A stretch of DNA of 13,555 bases from NCBI GenBank assembly GCA_937871685.1, contig CALMOL010000008.1, positions 1 to 13,555 of the forward strand, written 5' to 3'. Of the stretch, positions 7,677 through 13,555 are shown piece after piece. Positions within the stretch are counted from its first letter, which is position 1. Each line of letters starts with the position of its first letter. A program made the position numbers and the translations under genes. The notes beneath the pieces were generated by a model. The model was not told the origin of the DNA. It made no database searches and worked only from the letters and a program-made list of their open reading frames with translations. This stretch comes from an uncultured Verrucomicrobiota bacterium (lineage in GTDB: Bacteria > Verrucomicrobiota > Verrucomicrobiia > Chthoniobacterales > SZAS-18).

Positions 7677-7697
7677 GCAAGCGAAATCCTCGCTTGC
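7677..7697. repeat. Palindrome in the priA / transglycosylase divergent region
   Basis: GCAAGCGA (7677-7684) and TCGCTTGC (7690-7697) are perfect reverse complements separated by AATCC. The site lies 48 bp from the priA start and 31 bp from the transglycosylase start, so it could be an operator acting on one or both genes, or a small hairpin. A second 8-bp palindrome, GATGCATC, lies at 7663-7670. No regulator is identified. Confidence 0.5.
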
Positions 7698-7727
7698 CCG
7701 CGTCTTCACCTGCCTGCCCGTTCCCCC

Positions 7728-8417
7728 GTGTCTTCCCTCGTCGCGTCCGTCGTCGCCCAGCCTGCCGGTAGCTCGGCACGCTCGCGCTGCGCGGGGCGCG
7801 TGACTTGGCTGGCTCTCCTCATCCTCCTCGCCGCGGCTGGCGCGGGCGCTTGGTGGCTGCGCAATGACGAGGACGCTTGGCATCGCGTGGTCGAGCTTTG
7901 GCCCGGAAGCACATGGCGACGATACGACGCCTTGATCGCCGAGGTGGCGACGCGACGCGGCGTGGACCCGGCGCTGGTAAAGGCGGTGGCGTGGCGCGAG
8001 AGCCGTTTCCGCGCGGGAATGACGGGCACGGCTGGCGAGCGAGGCCTGATGCAGGTGAGCGAGGGCGCCGCGGGCGAGTGGGCGCGCGCCGAGAAGGTCG
8101 CGACCTTTGTGCCGACTGACCTTTTCGACCCGAAAACGAACTTGGAGGCCGGCACGTGGTATCTCGCCCGGGCACTCCGGCGCTGGAGCGCGAAGGACGA
8201 CCCGCTGCCCTTCGCGCTGGCCGAATACAACGCCGGCCGCACGAACGTGAACCGCTGGGCCGAGAGGGCGCGTGGCCGACAGCCGCGCAAGAGTGCGGCC
8301 GGGGCGGAAGTCAGCGGCCCCGAGCTGGAAGCGGCAATCGATTTCCCCTCCACCCGCCAATACGTCGTCTCGATCCGCCGACGGATGGATTTTTACCGCG
8401 CCCGGGGTGGTCGGTGA
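7728..8417 (+). CDS. Membrane-anchored lytic transglycosylase (SLT domain)
   Basis: The 229-residue protein has a short Ser/Arg-rich N-terminus, a transmembrane or uncleaved signal segment at about 26-43 ('TWLALLILLAAAGAGAWW'), and a Slt-type domain from about 65. The catalytic glutamate is E91 in 'AWRESRF'. 'GERGLMQV' at 103-110 and 'AEYNAG' at 165-170 complete the GLMQ/YNAG pattern of family 1 enzymes. These cleave peptidoglycan between MurNAc and GlcNAc with formation of 1,6-anhydro-MurNAc, in the periplasm. GTG 7728 follows a CCCCC leader like those of other genes here; a GTG at 7800 would give a shorter N-terminus starting directly at the hydrophobic segment. It is divergent from priA. 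The next gene is close behind on the same strand, so the two may be co-transcribed. Confidence 0.9.
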   Translation: MSSLVASVVAQPAGSSARSRCAGRVTWLALLILLAAAGAGAWWLRNDEDAWHRVVELWPGSTWRRYDALIAEVATRRGVDPALVKAVAWRESRFRAGMTGTAGERGLMQVSEGAAGEWARAEKVATFVPTDLFDPKTNLEAGTWYLARALRRWSAKDDPLPFALAEYNAGRTNVNRWAERARGRQPRKSAAGAEVSGPELEAAIDFPSTRQYVVSIRRRMDFYRARGGR

Positions 8418-8473
8418 GCCGTGCGCGCGTCACGCGGCGTTGCTGGATAGGTGGCAGTGACCAAAATAGGTGC

Positions 8474-9811
8474 GTGCCGTTCCTTGCTCGCGCCGTTGTG
8501 GCTTCGCTCGCCTTCCTTGCCGCGCCGCCTGCCAGCGGTGTGATTGTGCTCGGCGATGGCGATCCGAACGTCAACGCCTTCGACGTGAATCCGCCCGCGG
8601 GTCCGTTGCGAAACAGCGGCGGGCAATTTCAGGGATACTTCGGTGGCTTCGCCGCCACGCCGATCGGGCCGCATCATTTCATCGCAGCCTCGCACATCGG
8701 TCAGCCGGTGGGATCGGTGTTCACCTTTCGCGGGATAAATTATACGGCGCTGAATCCCTCATCCGTGACCGGATCGGACTTTCTGATCTGGCAGGTCAAC
8801 GAGACGTTTCCAATCTGGGCTCCCTTGTTTATCGGGGGTGGACCGGTCGGTCCATACGATCCGATGGTGCCGGACCCTCCTGGCTTTGAGACAGGGCGCC
8901 CGCTGGTTGCCTGGGGCAATGGTCGAAAGCGCGGCACCGCCATCACCGGCGAAACGTTCCAGGGGTGGCCTTGGGGTGAGGCAGACTTTCGTTTGCGCTG
9001 GGGGGTGAACGTCGTGGCCGACACCGTGCGCGACTCCGGCGGCTTCCATGGCTCCTACGTCCACGCCACCTTCGATGCCGCCGGTGGGCTAGGGGACTTC
9101 GAGTGCCATCTGGCCGAGTTTGATTCCTCCGGGGCGATGTTCATCCGCGAGGCCGGCGTCTGGAAGCTGGCGGGAATTCATTATGCCGTGGACACTTACT
9201 ATCTGGACCAGACCGGCCCCGGCACGCTCACGGCGTTCCTTTTCGACGCGCGCGGCCTATGGGAAGACGTATCCGGGGGCGGCCGCTCCCCAATCGCCGG
9301 TTCGGCGCCGGTGCCCTCCGGCTTCTACTCGACGCGCATCTCCGCGTATTTGCCCGCGATTCTTCAGATCATCGGCAGTTCGAGCGCCGCGATCACCACG
9401 TTTCCTCAGTGGCAATCCGCGTGCTTCACGCCAGCGGAAATCACTGCCAACACGGAGGCCGCCGCCACGGCCGACCCGGAGGGCGATGGGCTACCAAACC
9501 TCGCCGAATACGCCTTTGGGGCCGCGCCGTTCGCGCCGAGCGCGGAGGTGCGCCCAACCGCGTCCATCGTGACCGTCAGCAGTCAGCGATACGCTGCCAT
9601 TTCCTACCGACGCGCGCGCGGCTTGACCGATGTGACCTATGCGGTGGAAGTGTCGAGCGATCTACAGAATTGGTCCAGTGGCACTGGGACGTCCACGCTC
9701 ATTTCCGACACGCCCGACGGCGACACGAATCTCGTCGTCGTGCGCGACAATACGCCGCTCGGCTCTGGTGTGCTGCGGCGCTCCCTGCGCGTGCGGGTGA
9801 CGCAGCCGTAG
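8474..9811 (+). CDS. Secreted trypsin-fold serine protease-like protein with verrucomicrobial C-terminal tail
   Basis: The 445-residue protein starts with a probable signal peptide (residues 1-22, ending 'APPASG'). The next 240 residues read like a chymotrypsin-fold hydrolase: 'HHFIAASHIGQ' puts H74 where TAAHC is expected, 'SDFLIWQV' gives D102, and 'FDSSGAMFIREAGVWKLAGIHYA' gives S218 where GDSGGP would be. Residues 309-349 carry a 'FPQWQ...ADPEGDGLPNLAEYAFG' segment, and 374-400 a 'ISYRRARGLTDVTYAVEVSSDLQNW' segment. Both are common at the C-termini of exported verrucomicrobial proteins and may serve in calcium binding or surface display. The triad is inferred by motif order only. GTG 8474 was chosen for the compact signal peptide. 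An in-frame GTG at 8414 overlaps the previous stop (GTGA) and would add 20 residues. The substrate is unknown. Confidence 0.72.
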   Translation: MPFLARAVVASLAFLAAPPASGVIVLGDGDPNVNAFDVNPPAGPLRNSGGQFQGYFGGFAATPIGPHHFIAASHIGQPVGSVFTFRGINYTALNPSSVTGSDFLIWQVNETFPIWAPLFIGGGPVGPYDPMVPDPPGFETGRPLVAWGNGRKRGTAITGETFQGWPWGEADFRLRWGVNVVADTVRDSGGFHGSYVHATFDAAGGLGDFECHLAEFDSSGAMFIREAGVWKLAGIHYAVDTYYLDQTGPGTLTAFLFDARGLWEDVSGGGRSPIAGSAPVPSGFYSTRISAYLPAILQIIGSSSAAITTFPQWQSACFTPAEITANTEAAATADPEGDGLPNLAEYAFGAAPFAPSAEVRPTASIVTVSSQRYAAISYRRARGLTDVTYAVEVSSDLQNWSSGTGTSTLISDTPDGDTNLVVVRDNTPLGSGVLRRSLRVRVTQP

Positions 9812-9822
9812 GCCGAGCTGAG

Positions 9823-9922
9823 GAAGACCGAGAGGATGGAGGATGGCAGGGAGATTTCCTCGCGCTGGAAGTGGTTACATGGCAAGGGCTACTCCTTGCC
9901 ATTCTCCCTTCTCTCGGTCCTT
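9823..9922. repeat. Long inverted repeat between the convergent protease-like gene and mutL
   Basis: The left arm 9823-9852 and the reverse complement of 9893-9922 match at about 24 of 30 positions. The spacer is 40 nt. Arms show 7-nt periodicity, for example AGGATGG followed by AGGATGG in the left arm. The right arm ends on the first base of the mutL stop triplet (9922-9924). A smaller hairpin, GGCAAGG (9881-9887) with CCTTGCC (9894-9900), overlaps the right arm. Its position between convergent genes suggests a shared transcription end, but no T-tract is present. Confidence 0.72.
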
Positions 9923-11811
9923 CACGGCGCCCGCCGGCCGAACTTGCGCTCGATCTCCGAGTGGCCCAGCAGGATCATCGTCGGCCGGCCGTGCGGGCAG
10001 CAGTAGGGCAGCTCGCAGGCGAGCAGGTCGGAAAGGAGGCGCTCGATCTCCGGGGGGCGCAGGCGATCGTTGGCCTTCACGGCGTGGCGGCACACGGTCT
10101 TGGCGATGATGTCCTCGCCCACGCGCGTGCGCGGCTGGCCGGCCCCAGCAGCGCGCAGGGCCTCGAGCACCTCGCGCAGCAAGCGTAGCGGTTCCTCGCG
10201 TGGGGTCACCACCGGCAGCGCGTCGAGCTTGAAGGTGCCGCCACCGAAGGGCTCCAGCCCGAAGCCCAGCCGACGCAAAGCAGGGAGATGGCGCTCGGTC
10301 CACTCGGCGTCGCGCGGGGCGAGGTGCAGCGTGACCGGCAGGAGAAGTTGCTGCGAGAGGGCGTCGCCCGCTTCGAGGCGACGGCGCAGTTCCTCGAAGA
10401 GGACGCGCTCGTGCGCGGCGTGCTGATCTACGAGCACGAGGCCGTCCTTGGACTCGAGCAGCACATACAATCGATGCAGCACGCCCAGCAGGCGGAACTC
10501 GCCGTCCTTGCCAAGCTGGACCGGCGCGGCGGCCGGCGCGAAGGCTTCCGCCGGGAACGCGAGGCGCAGAGAGGGCTCGGGCGTCGGAGGAGAGGCCGCG
10601 AGGGCCGGCAGGGGCGCTTGGGCCGAAGGCGCGGGGGGATGGGACGGATAGGGCGTATAGGACGAATGGGGTGGCGCAGGGCGGCGCCCCGGCGCCAGCT
10701 CGGGCGTGGAAGGCGCGACCGGCTCAGCGCTCAGCCGTGCTTTATCGGTCCCATTCGTCGTATCCGTCCTATTCGTCTCATCTTGCGGCGCGGCCATTGC
10801 CTCCCGCCAGCCCTCGCGCGTGCCTTCCAGCGCGCCGCGCACCGCTGCCGCGACCGCGGCGTGGACGTCGCTTGGCCGGTGGAAGCGCACCTCGCGCTTG
10901 GCCGGGTGGACGTTCACGTCCACGGCGCCGGGCGGCAACTCGACGAAGAGCACCGTCACCGGATGGCGGCCCTTCATCAGCGCCGTGTGGTAGCCCTCGC
11001 GCAGGCCGTGGGAAACCGCGGCGTTCTCCACCGGCCGGCCGTTTACGAAAACGAGCTGAGCGGCGCGCGTCCCGCGATGCACGCCCACGCGGCCCACGAA
11101 GCCACGGACGCGCACCGCCGACTTCCCGTCGGACGGGGGAATGGGCGCCAGTTCCGCGAGCGCATCCGCGCCGAGGAGGTCGCGCACACGGTCGGCGAGG
11201 CGCGCGGCCGGCGGCACGCGGAAGACCTCGCGGCCGTCGCGCAGGAACGTGAAGCCCACGCCCTCGTGCCCGAGCGCCAGCGCGTGGAGCAACGCCTCGA
11301 CATGGGCTGATTCTGTCTGCTCGGAGCGCAGGAACTTGCGCCGCGCCGGCAGGTTGAAGAAAAGCGAGCGCGCCTCCACCACGGTGCCGGGGGCATCGCC
11401 GGCGTCGCGCACGCTCACCACCTTGCCGCCGTGGACGATCACCTCGGTGCCGGCCAGCGCGTGCGCTTCGCGGGTGACGAGGCGGAACTTCGACACGCTG
11501 GCGATGCTCGGCACCGCCTCCCCGCGGAAGCCCAGCGTGGACACCGCCGCGAGGTCCGCGCCGGTGCGCAGCTTGGAAGTGGCGTGGCGCTCCAGGCACA
11601 AGAGCGCGTCCGGCCGGTCCATGCCGCGGCCGTCGTCGCGCACCCGCGTGAGTGCCGCGCCGCCGCGCTGGATGGTCACCTCGATATTCCGCGCGCCAGC
11701 GTCGAGCGCGTTCTCGACCAGCTCCTTCACCACCGAAGCCGGCCGCTCCACGACCTCGCCGGCCGCGACCTGCGAGGCAACGGCATCGGGGAGAAGCTGA
11801 ATCAGGCCCAT
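9922..11811 (-). CDS. mutL: DNA mismatch repair protein MutL, endonuclease type
   Basis: MutL couples mismatch recognition by MutS to strand incision. The 629-residue protein has the GHKL ATPase domain at 1-330: 'VVKELVENALDAGA' with catalytic E30 and Mg-binding N34, 'DDGRGM' at 59-64, 'GFRGEA' at 94-99 and 'VNGRP' at 256-260. A Pro/Ala-rich linker follows (about 335-430). The C-terminal dimerisation domain carries the metal-dependent nicking motif DQHA-x2-E-x4-E (D462 to E473), 'VCRHAVKAND' at 573-582, 'CPHGRP' at 605-610 and 'FGRR' at 624-627. Unlike E. coli MutL, this one should therefore nick DNA itself, as in organisms without MutH. ATG 11811 fits the conserved 'I-x-LLP-x-VASQVAAGEVVERP' beginning. 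The linker DNA contains an inverted repeat (10639-10781). Confidence 0.96.
   Translation of the reverse strand: MGLIQLLPDAVASQVAAGEVVERPASVVKELVENALDAGARNIEVTIQRGGAALTRVRDDGRGMDRPDALLCLERHATSKLRTGADLAAVSTLGFRGEAVPSIASVSKFRLVTREAHALAGTEVIVHGGKVVSVRDAGDAPGTVVEARSLFFNLPARRKFLRSEQTESAHVEALLHALALGHEGVGFTFLRDGREVFRVPPAARLADRVRDLLGADALAELAPIPPSDGKSAVRVRGFVGRVGVHRGTRAAQLVFVNGRPVENAAVSHGLREGYHTALMKGRHPVTVLFVELPPGAVDVNVHPAKREVRFHRPSDVHAAVAAAVRGALEGTREGWREAMAAPQDETNRTDTTNGTDKARLSAEPVAPSTPELAPGRRPAPPHSSYTPYPSHPPAPSAQAPLPALAASPPTPEPSLRLAFPAEAFAPAAAPVQLGKDGEFRLLGVLHRLYVLLESKDGLVLVDQHAAHERVLFEELRRRLEAGDALSQQLLLPVTLHLAPRDAEWTERHLPALRRLGFGLEPFGGGTFKLDALPVVTPREEPLRLLREVLEALRAAGAGQPRTRVGEDIIAKTVCRHAVKANDRLRPPEIERLLSDLLACELPYCCPHGRPTMILLGHSEIERKFGRRAP
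10639..10781. repeat. Inverted 9-mer repeat inside the mutL linker
   Basis: The arms are 10639-10671 and 10749-10781, 33 nt each. One matches the reverse complement of the other at about 26 of 33 positions, across a 77-nt spacer. Each arm is three 9-mers: GACGGATAG, GGCGTATAG, GACGAATGG in one; GACGAATAG, GACGGATAC, GACGAATGG in the other (minus strand). In mutL the arms encode residues 381-391 (PHSSYTPYPSH) and 344-355 (DETNRTDTTNGT), so the frame is kept. Confidence 0.8.
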
Positions 11812-11864
11812 GAAAGAACTCGAATCCCAACACAAACGCTGAAACGGCGAGAAAGCCATCCGGC

Positions 11865-11877
11865 CATGCGTCGCATG
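11865..11877. repeat. Palindrome between mutL and the Fe-S carrier gene
   Basis: CATGCG-T-CGCATG is a perfect 13-base palindrome 53 bp upstream of the mutL start, in the 225-bp divergent gap 11812-12036. It could be an operator. Apart from this and an AT-rich patch around 11928-11950, the gap shows no convincing promoter, terminator or small gene. Confidence 0.4.
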
Positions 11878-12036
11878 TGCCGCCGATCCCCTGGCTCCTA
11901 AGCCCCCGGCGCCACTTCGAGGTTGCCGCTTTTTCTTGGATGAATCTTGAGCGGCTATCTCGCTTCGCTCGGTTCGAGTTTTTCTGCTGACTCTCCTTTC
12001 GGCTGTCGCGGCCCATTCCCCGCGTTATCTCTCCGC

Positions 12037-12375
12037 ATGATCTCCGTCACCCCCGCCGCCGTGGAGCACCTCCGCGGCTTGGTCCCGGCCGATGCCCCGC
12101 CCGCGGCCGGCCTGCGCATCTTCGTGGAAAGAGGCGGTTGCTCCGGCCTGTCCTACGGCATGGGCATCGCTTCGCCCGAGGCCGGCGACACCACGATCGA
12201 GGCCGCGCCGGACGTGCGCCTCCACGTGGACGCCGAGAGTGCTCCGCATCTGAGCGGCTGCGTCATTGATTACCACGACGGTCTCACCGGCTCGGGTTTC
12301 CGCATCCAGAACCCGAACGCCGTGCGCACCTGCGGCTGCGGCACCTCTTTTGAGCCGGCAAGCTCCAAGACTTAA
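12037..12375 (+). CDS. A-type iron-sulfur carrier protein (IscA/ErpA/HesB family)
   Basis: This cytoplasmic protein of 112 residues should carry and deliver Fe-S clusters to apo-enzymes. The three cluster ligands are C35 ('ERGGCSGLSYGM'), C99 and C101 ('RTCGCGTSF'), the same spacing and numbering as in E. coli IscA. An extra C75 lies in 'LSGCVIDYHDG'; the following 'GSGFRIQNPNA' is a family hallmark. ATG 12037 was chosen because the conserved 'ISVTPAAVEHL' begins there; the frame is open further upstream, but without homologous-looking sequence. No iscS, iscU or suf gene is in the window, so I cannot tell IscA, ErpA and SufA apart. The stop codon lies inside the left arm of a long inverted repeat. 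Confidence 0.92.
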   Translation: MISVTPAAVEHLRGLVPADAPPAAGLRIFVERGGCSGLSYGMGIASPEAGDTTIEAAPDVRLHVDAESAPHLSGCVIDYHDGLTGSGFRIQNPNAVRTCGCGTSFEPASSKT

Positions 12376-12540
12376 GCCCCAAGCTTCAAGGAAGGGCGGG
12401 AGGAAGGAAAGGTGGAAGGCGTCTGGCGCTTCGCTGGCCCGGCGACGAAGGACCGTTCCCGGCGGAACGCCATCGACAAAGGTTCGCGCTTTTCCCCTTC
12501 GGCCTTCTGCCTTGAACCTTCCTTGATGCTTGAGGCTTAA
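12372..12540. repeat. Long inverted repeat after the Fe-S carrier gene
   Basis: The left arm 12372-12395 and the reverse complement of the right arm 12517-12540 differ at 2 of 24 positions. Both outer ends are TTAA. The 121-nt interior continues as a purine-rich left half and a pyrimidine-rich right half with 7-nt periodicity (minus strand AGGTTCA, AGGCAGA, AGGCCGA). It also holds a 6-bp hairpin, CGTTCC-CGGC-GGAACG, at 12454-12469. The TAA stop of the carrier gene (12373-12375) is in the left arm. The element fills most of the gap to the next gene. Confidence 0.82.
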
Positions 12541-12564
12541 AGCCTGAACCTTTCCCCCGTTGAA

Positions 12565-13555
12565 ATGACCCCGCTTACGCGCTTTGACGAGGCCCCGCGC
12601 CGCGGGGACGCGCCGGACCGCGACCGCCTTTCGGGCTCCGGGATGTTTTGGTGGACGGTGTTCCTCCTGCTGCTCACCGGCCTGGCGATGGGGACGTGGA
12701 TCGGGACCTTCTCGGTGTTCGGCCATCCCGAGCGGCCACTTTCCTACAAGATCCTGCGCAAGATCAAGAAGCTCGATCCGCCGCAGCGCTTCAAGGTCAA
12801 CGCCGCGCCCACCGGCGACTTTCTTTCCGCCGAGAAGGCTTGGGTGCGCTGGGGGGCGCTGTCCGACTTCGAGCTGCGCTCGCTCAACGTCCAGCTCACG
12901 CGCGATTACCTGCGCAACTTCACCCAGACCACCGCGGCGGTTCCCTACTTCATGGGCCGCGTGTCCATGATGGACGCGGTGCCGCTGACGAAGGATGACC
13001 TCTTCCCCTCCGGCGTGGTGGCGCTCGCCGTGTCGCCGGACTGGCCGCAATTGCTCATCGAGCACGTCTTCCCAGCCGACGCGAACGTGGCCCCGCTCGC
13101 CCAGCGCACGCTGCGCACCGGCATGGAGCTGGAACTGAAGCGCACCTACGACCTCACCGCCGTGATCCGCGTGACGCGCCTGGAGGATCGCCGCCTCGTG
13201 TTGACCGTGGTGCCGCTGACGTATGGCGGCTTCGCGGTGCGCTCGAACGGGGTGGGCTTCCAACTCTCCCCGCCGGAGGAACTGCACCTCGCCGCCGACT
13301 GGCCGGTGGTGAAGGACGAGCGCCGCGCCGAGGCGGAGCGCAAATACCTGGCTTGGCGCCGGAGCGCGAACCTTCCCGCGCTGCTCGTCCGCACGAAGGA
13401 CGGCCCGCCGATGCCGCCGGCCCTCGTCGAGGCCGCGCGCGCCGCGGCGGTGGACGTGGTCGCGAGCAGCGATGAGGTGGCCCGCCGGGCGCGAGCAAAC
13501 ACGGCCTCGGTGTCGGCCGCCGCCAATGCCGCGGCGGGGAAGGGTGGGGGAGGCG
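12565..13555 (+). CDS. Conserved one-span membrane protein of unknown function (3' end outside the window)
   Basis: The frame from ATG 12565 stays open to the right edge (330 codons seen). A charged cytoplasmic N-terminus of about 27 residues precedes one transmembrane segment at about 28-50 ('MFWWTVFLLLLTGLAMGTWIG'). A soluble domain follows, beginning 'FGHPERPLSYKILRKIKKL' and containing 'DFLSAEKAW', 'VPYFMGRVSMMDA', 'LFPSGVVALAVSPDWPQLLIEHV' and 'LTVVPLTYGGFAV'. From about 295 an Ala-rich, low-complexity tail runs into Gly. I recognise no enzyme motif. It resembles a hypothetical protein I associate with Opitutaceae, but that is from memory. The start is supported by a CCTTTCCCCC leader at 12549-12558 and by the N-in, one-span topology. 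The overlapping minus-strand frame 12025-13287 is a shadow. Confidence 0.8.
   Translation, partial: MTPLTRFDEAPRRGDAPDRDRLSGSGMFWWTVFLLLLTGLAMGTWIGTFSVFGHPERPLSYKILRKIKKLDPPQRFKVNAAPTGDFLSAEKAWVRWGALSDFELRSLNVQLTRDYLRNFTQTTAAVPYFMGRVSMMDAVPLTKDDLFPSGVVALAVSPDWPQLLIEHVFPADANVAPLAQRTLRTGMELELKRTYDLTAVIRVTRLEDRRLVLTVVPLTYGGFAVRSNGVGFQLSPPEELHLAADWPVVKDERRAEAERKYLAWRRSANLPALLVRTKDGPPMPPALVEAARAAAVDVVASSDEVARRARANTASVSAAANAAAGKGGGG

Noticed and set aside
8414..8473. Upstream GTG start for the protease-like gene, overlapping the transglycosylase stop as GTGA
   Set aside because: Possible, but it puts about 20 extra residues with several Arg before the signal peptide. The GTG at 8474 gives a compact, normal signal peptide. 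Kept as an alternative only.
12025..13287. 420-codon open frame on the minus strand
   Set aside because: It spans two well-supported plus-strand genes and an inverted repeat, and its product has no domain pattern.

Overview
The window is GC-rich, densely coding chromosomal DNA with no rRNA, tRNA, CRISPR array or insertion sequence that I can see. I infer a member of the Verrucomicrobiota, probably near the Opitutae. The secreted protein at 8474-9811 ends in the tail typical of that phylum (an ADPEGDGLPNLAEYAFG-like segment, then an 'EVSSDLQNW' segment), and the last gene resembles an uncharacterised membrane protein family I associate with Opitutaceae. Most starts lack a Shine-Dalgarno sequence, and several have a C/T-rich leader of the CTTTCCCCCGCC type instead. 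The assignment is by recognition, not by a search.

Layout. 2-310: end of a polysaccharide-export (Wza-like) protein. 443-1559, minus strand: moaE (molybdopterin synthase large subunit) followed by pgsA (phosphatidylglycerophosphate synthase). 1622-3040: gnd (6-phosphogluconate dehydrogenase), closed by a clear intrinsic terminator. 3207-4445: SCP-x-type thiolase. 4480-5201: a two-gene Phd/YefM - PIN toxin-antitoxin module joined by a GTGA overlap. 5218-7629, minus strand: priA (replication-restart helicase). 7728-8417: membrane-anchored lytic transglycosylase, divergent from priA. 8474-9811: secreted trypsin-fold protease-like protein. 9922-11811, minus strand: mutL of the endonuclease type. 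12037-12375: A-type Fe-S carrier (IscA/ErpA-like). 12565 to the right edge: a conserved one-span membrane protein of unknown function.

Most of this is housekeeping (lipid synthesis, pentose phosphate pathway, replication restart, mismatch repair, Fe-S assembly, wall turnover) in short units, not one pathway. The toxin-antitoxin pair is the only clearly accessory module. No gene-free stretch exceeds 300 bases; the longest gaps are 11812-12036 (no confident signal beyond a small palindrome) and 12376-12564 (filled by a long inverted repeat).

The least expected signal is a set of four unrelated long inverted repeats with one architecture: arms of 24-33 nt built from tandem 7-mers (or 9-mers), separated by 40-120 nt. 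Three sit on the stop codons of moaE, mutL and the IscA-like gene; the fourth lies in frame inside the mutL linker.
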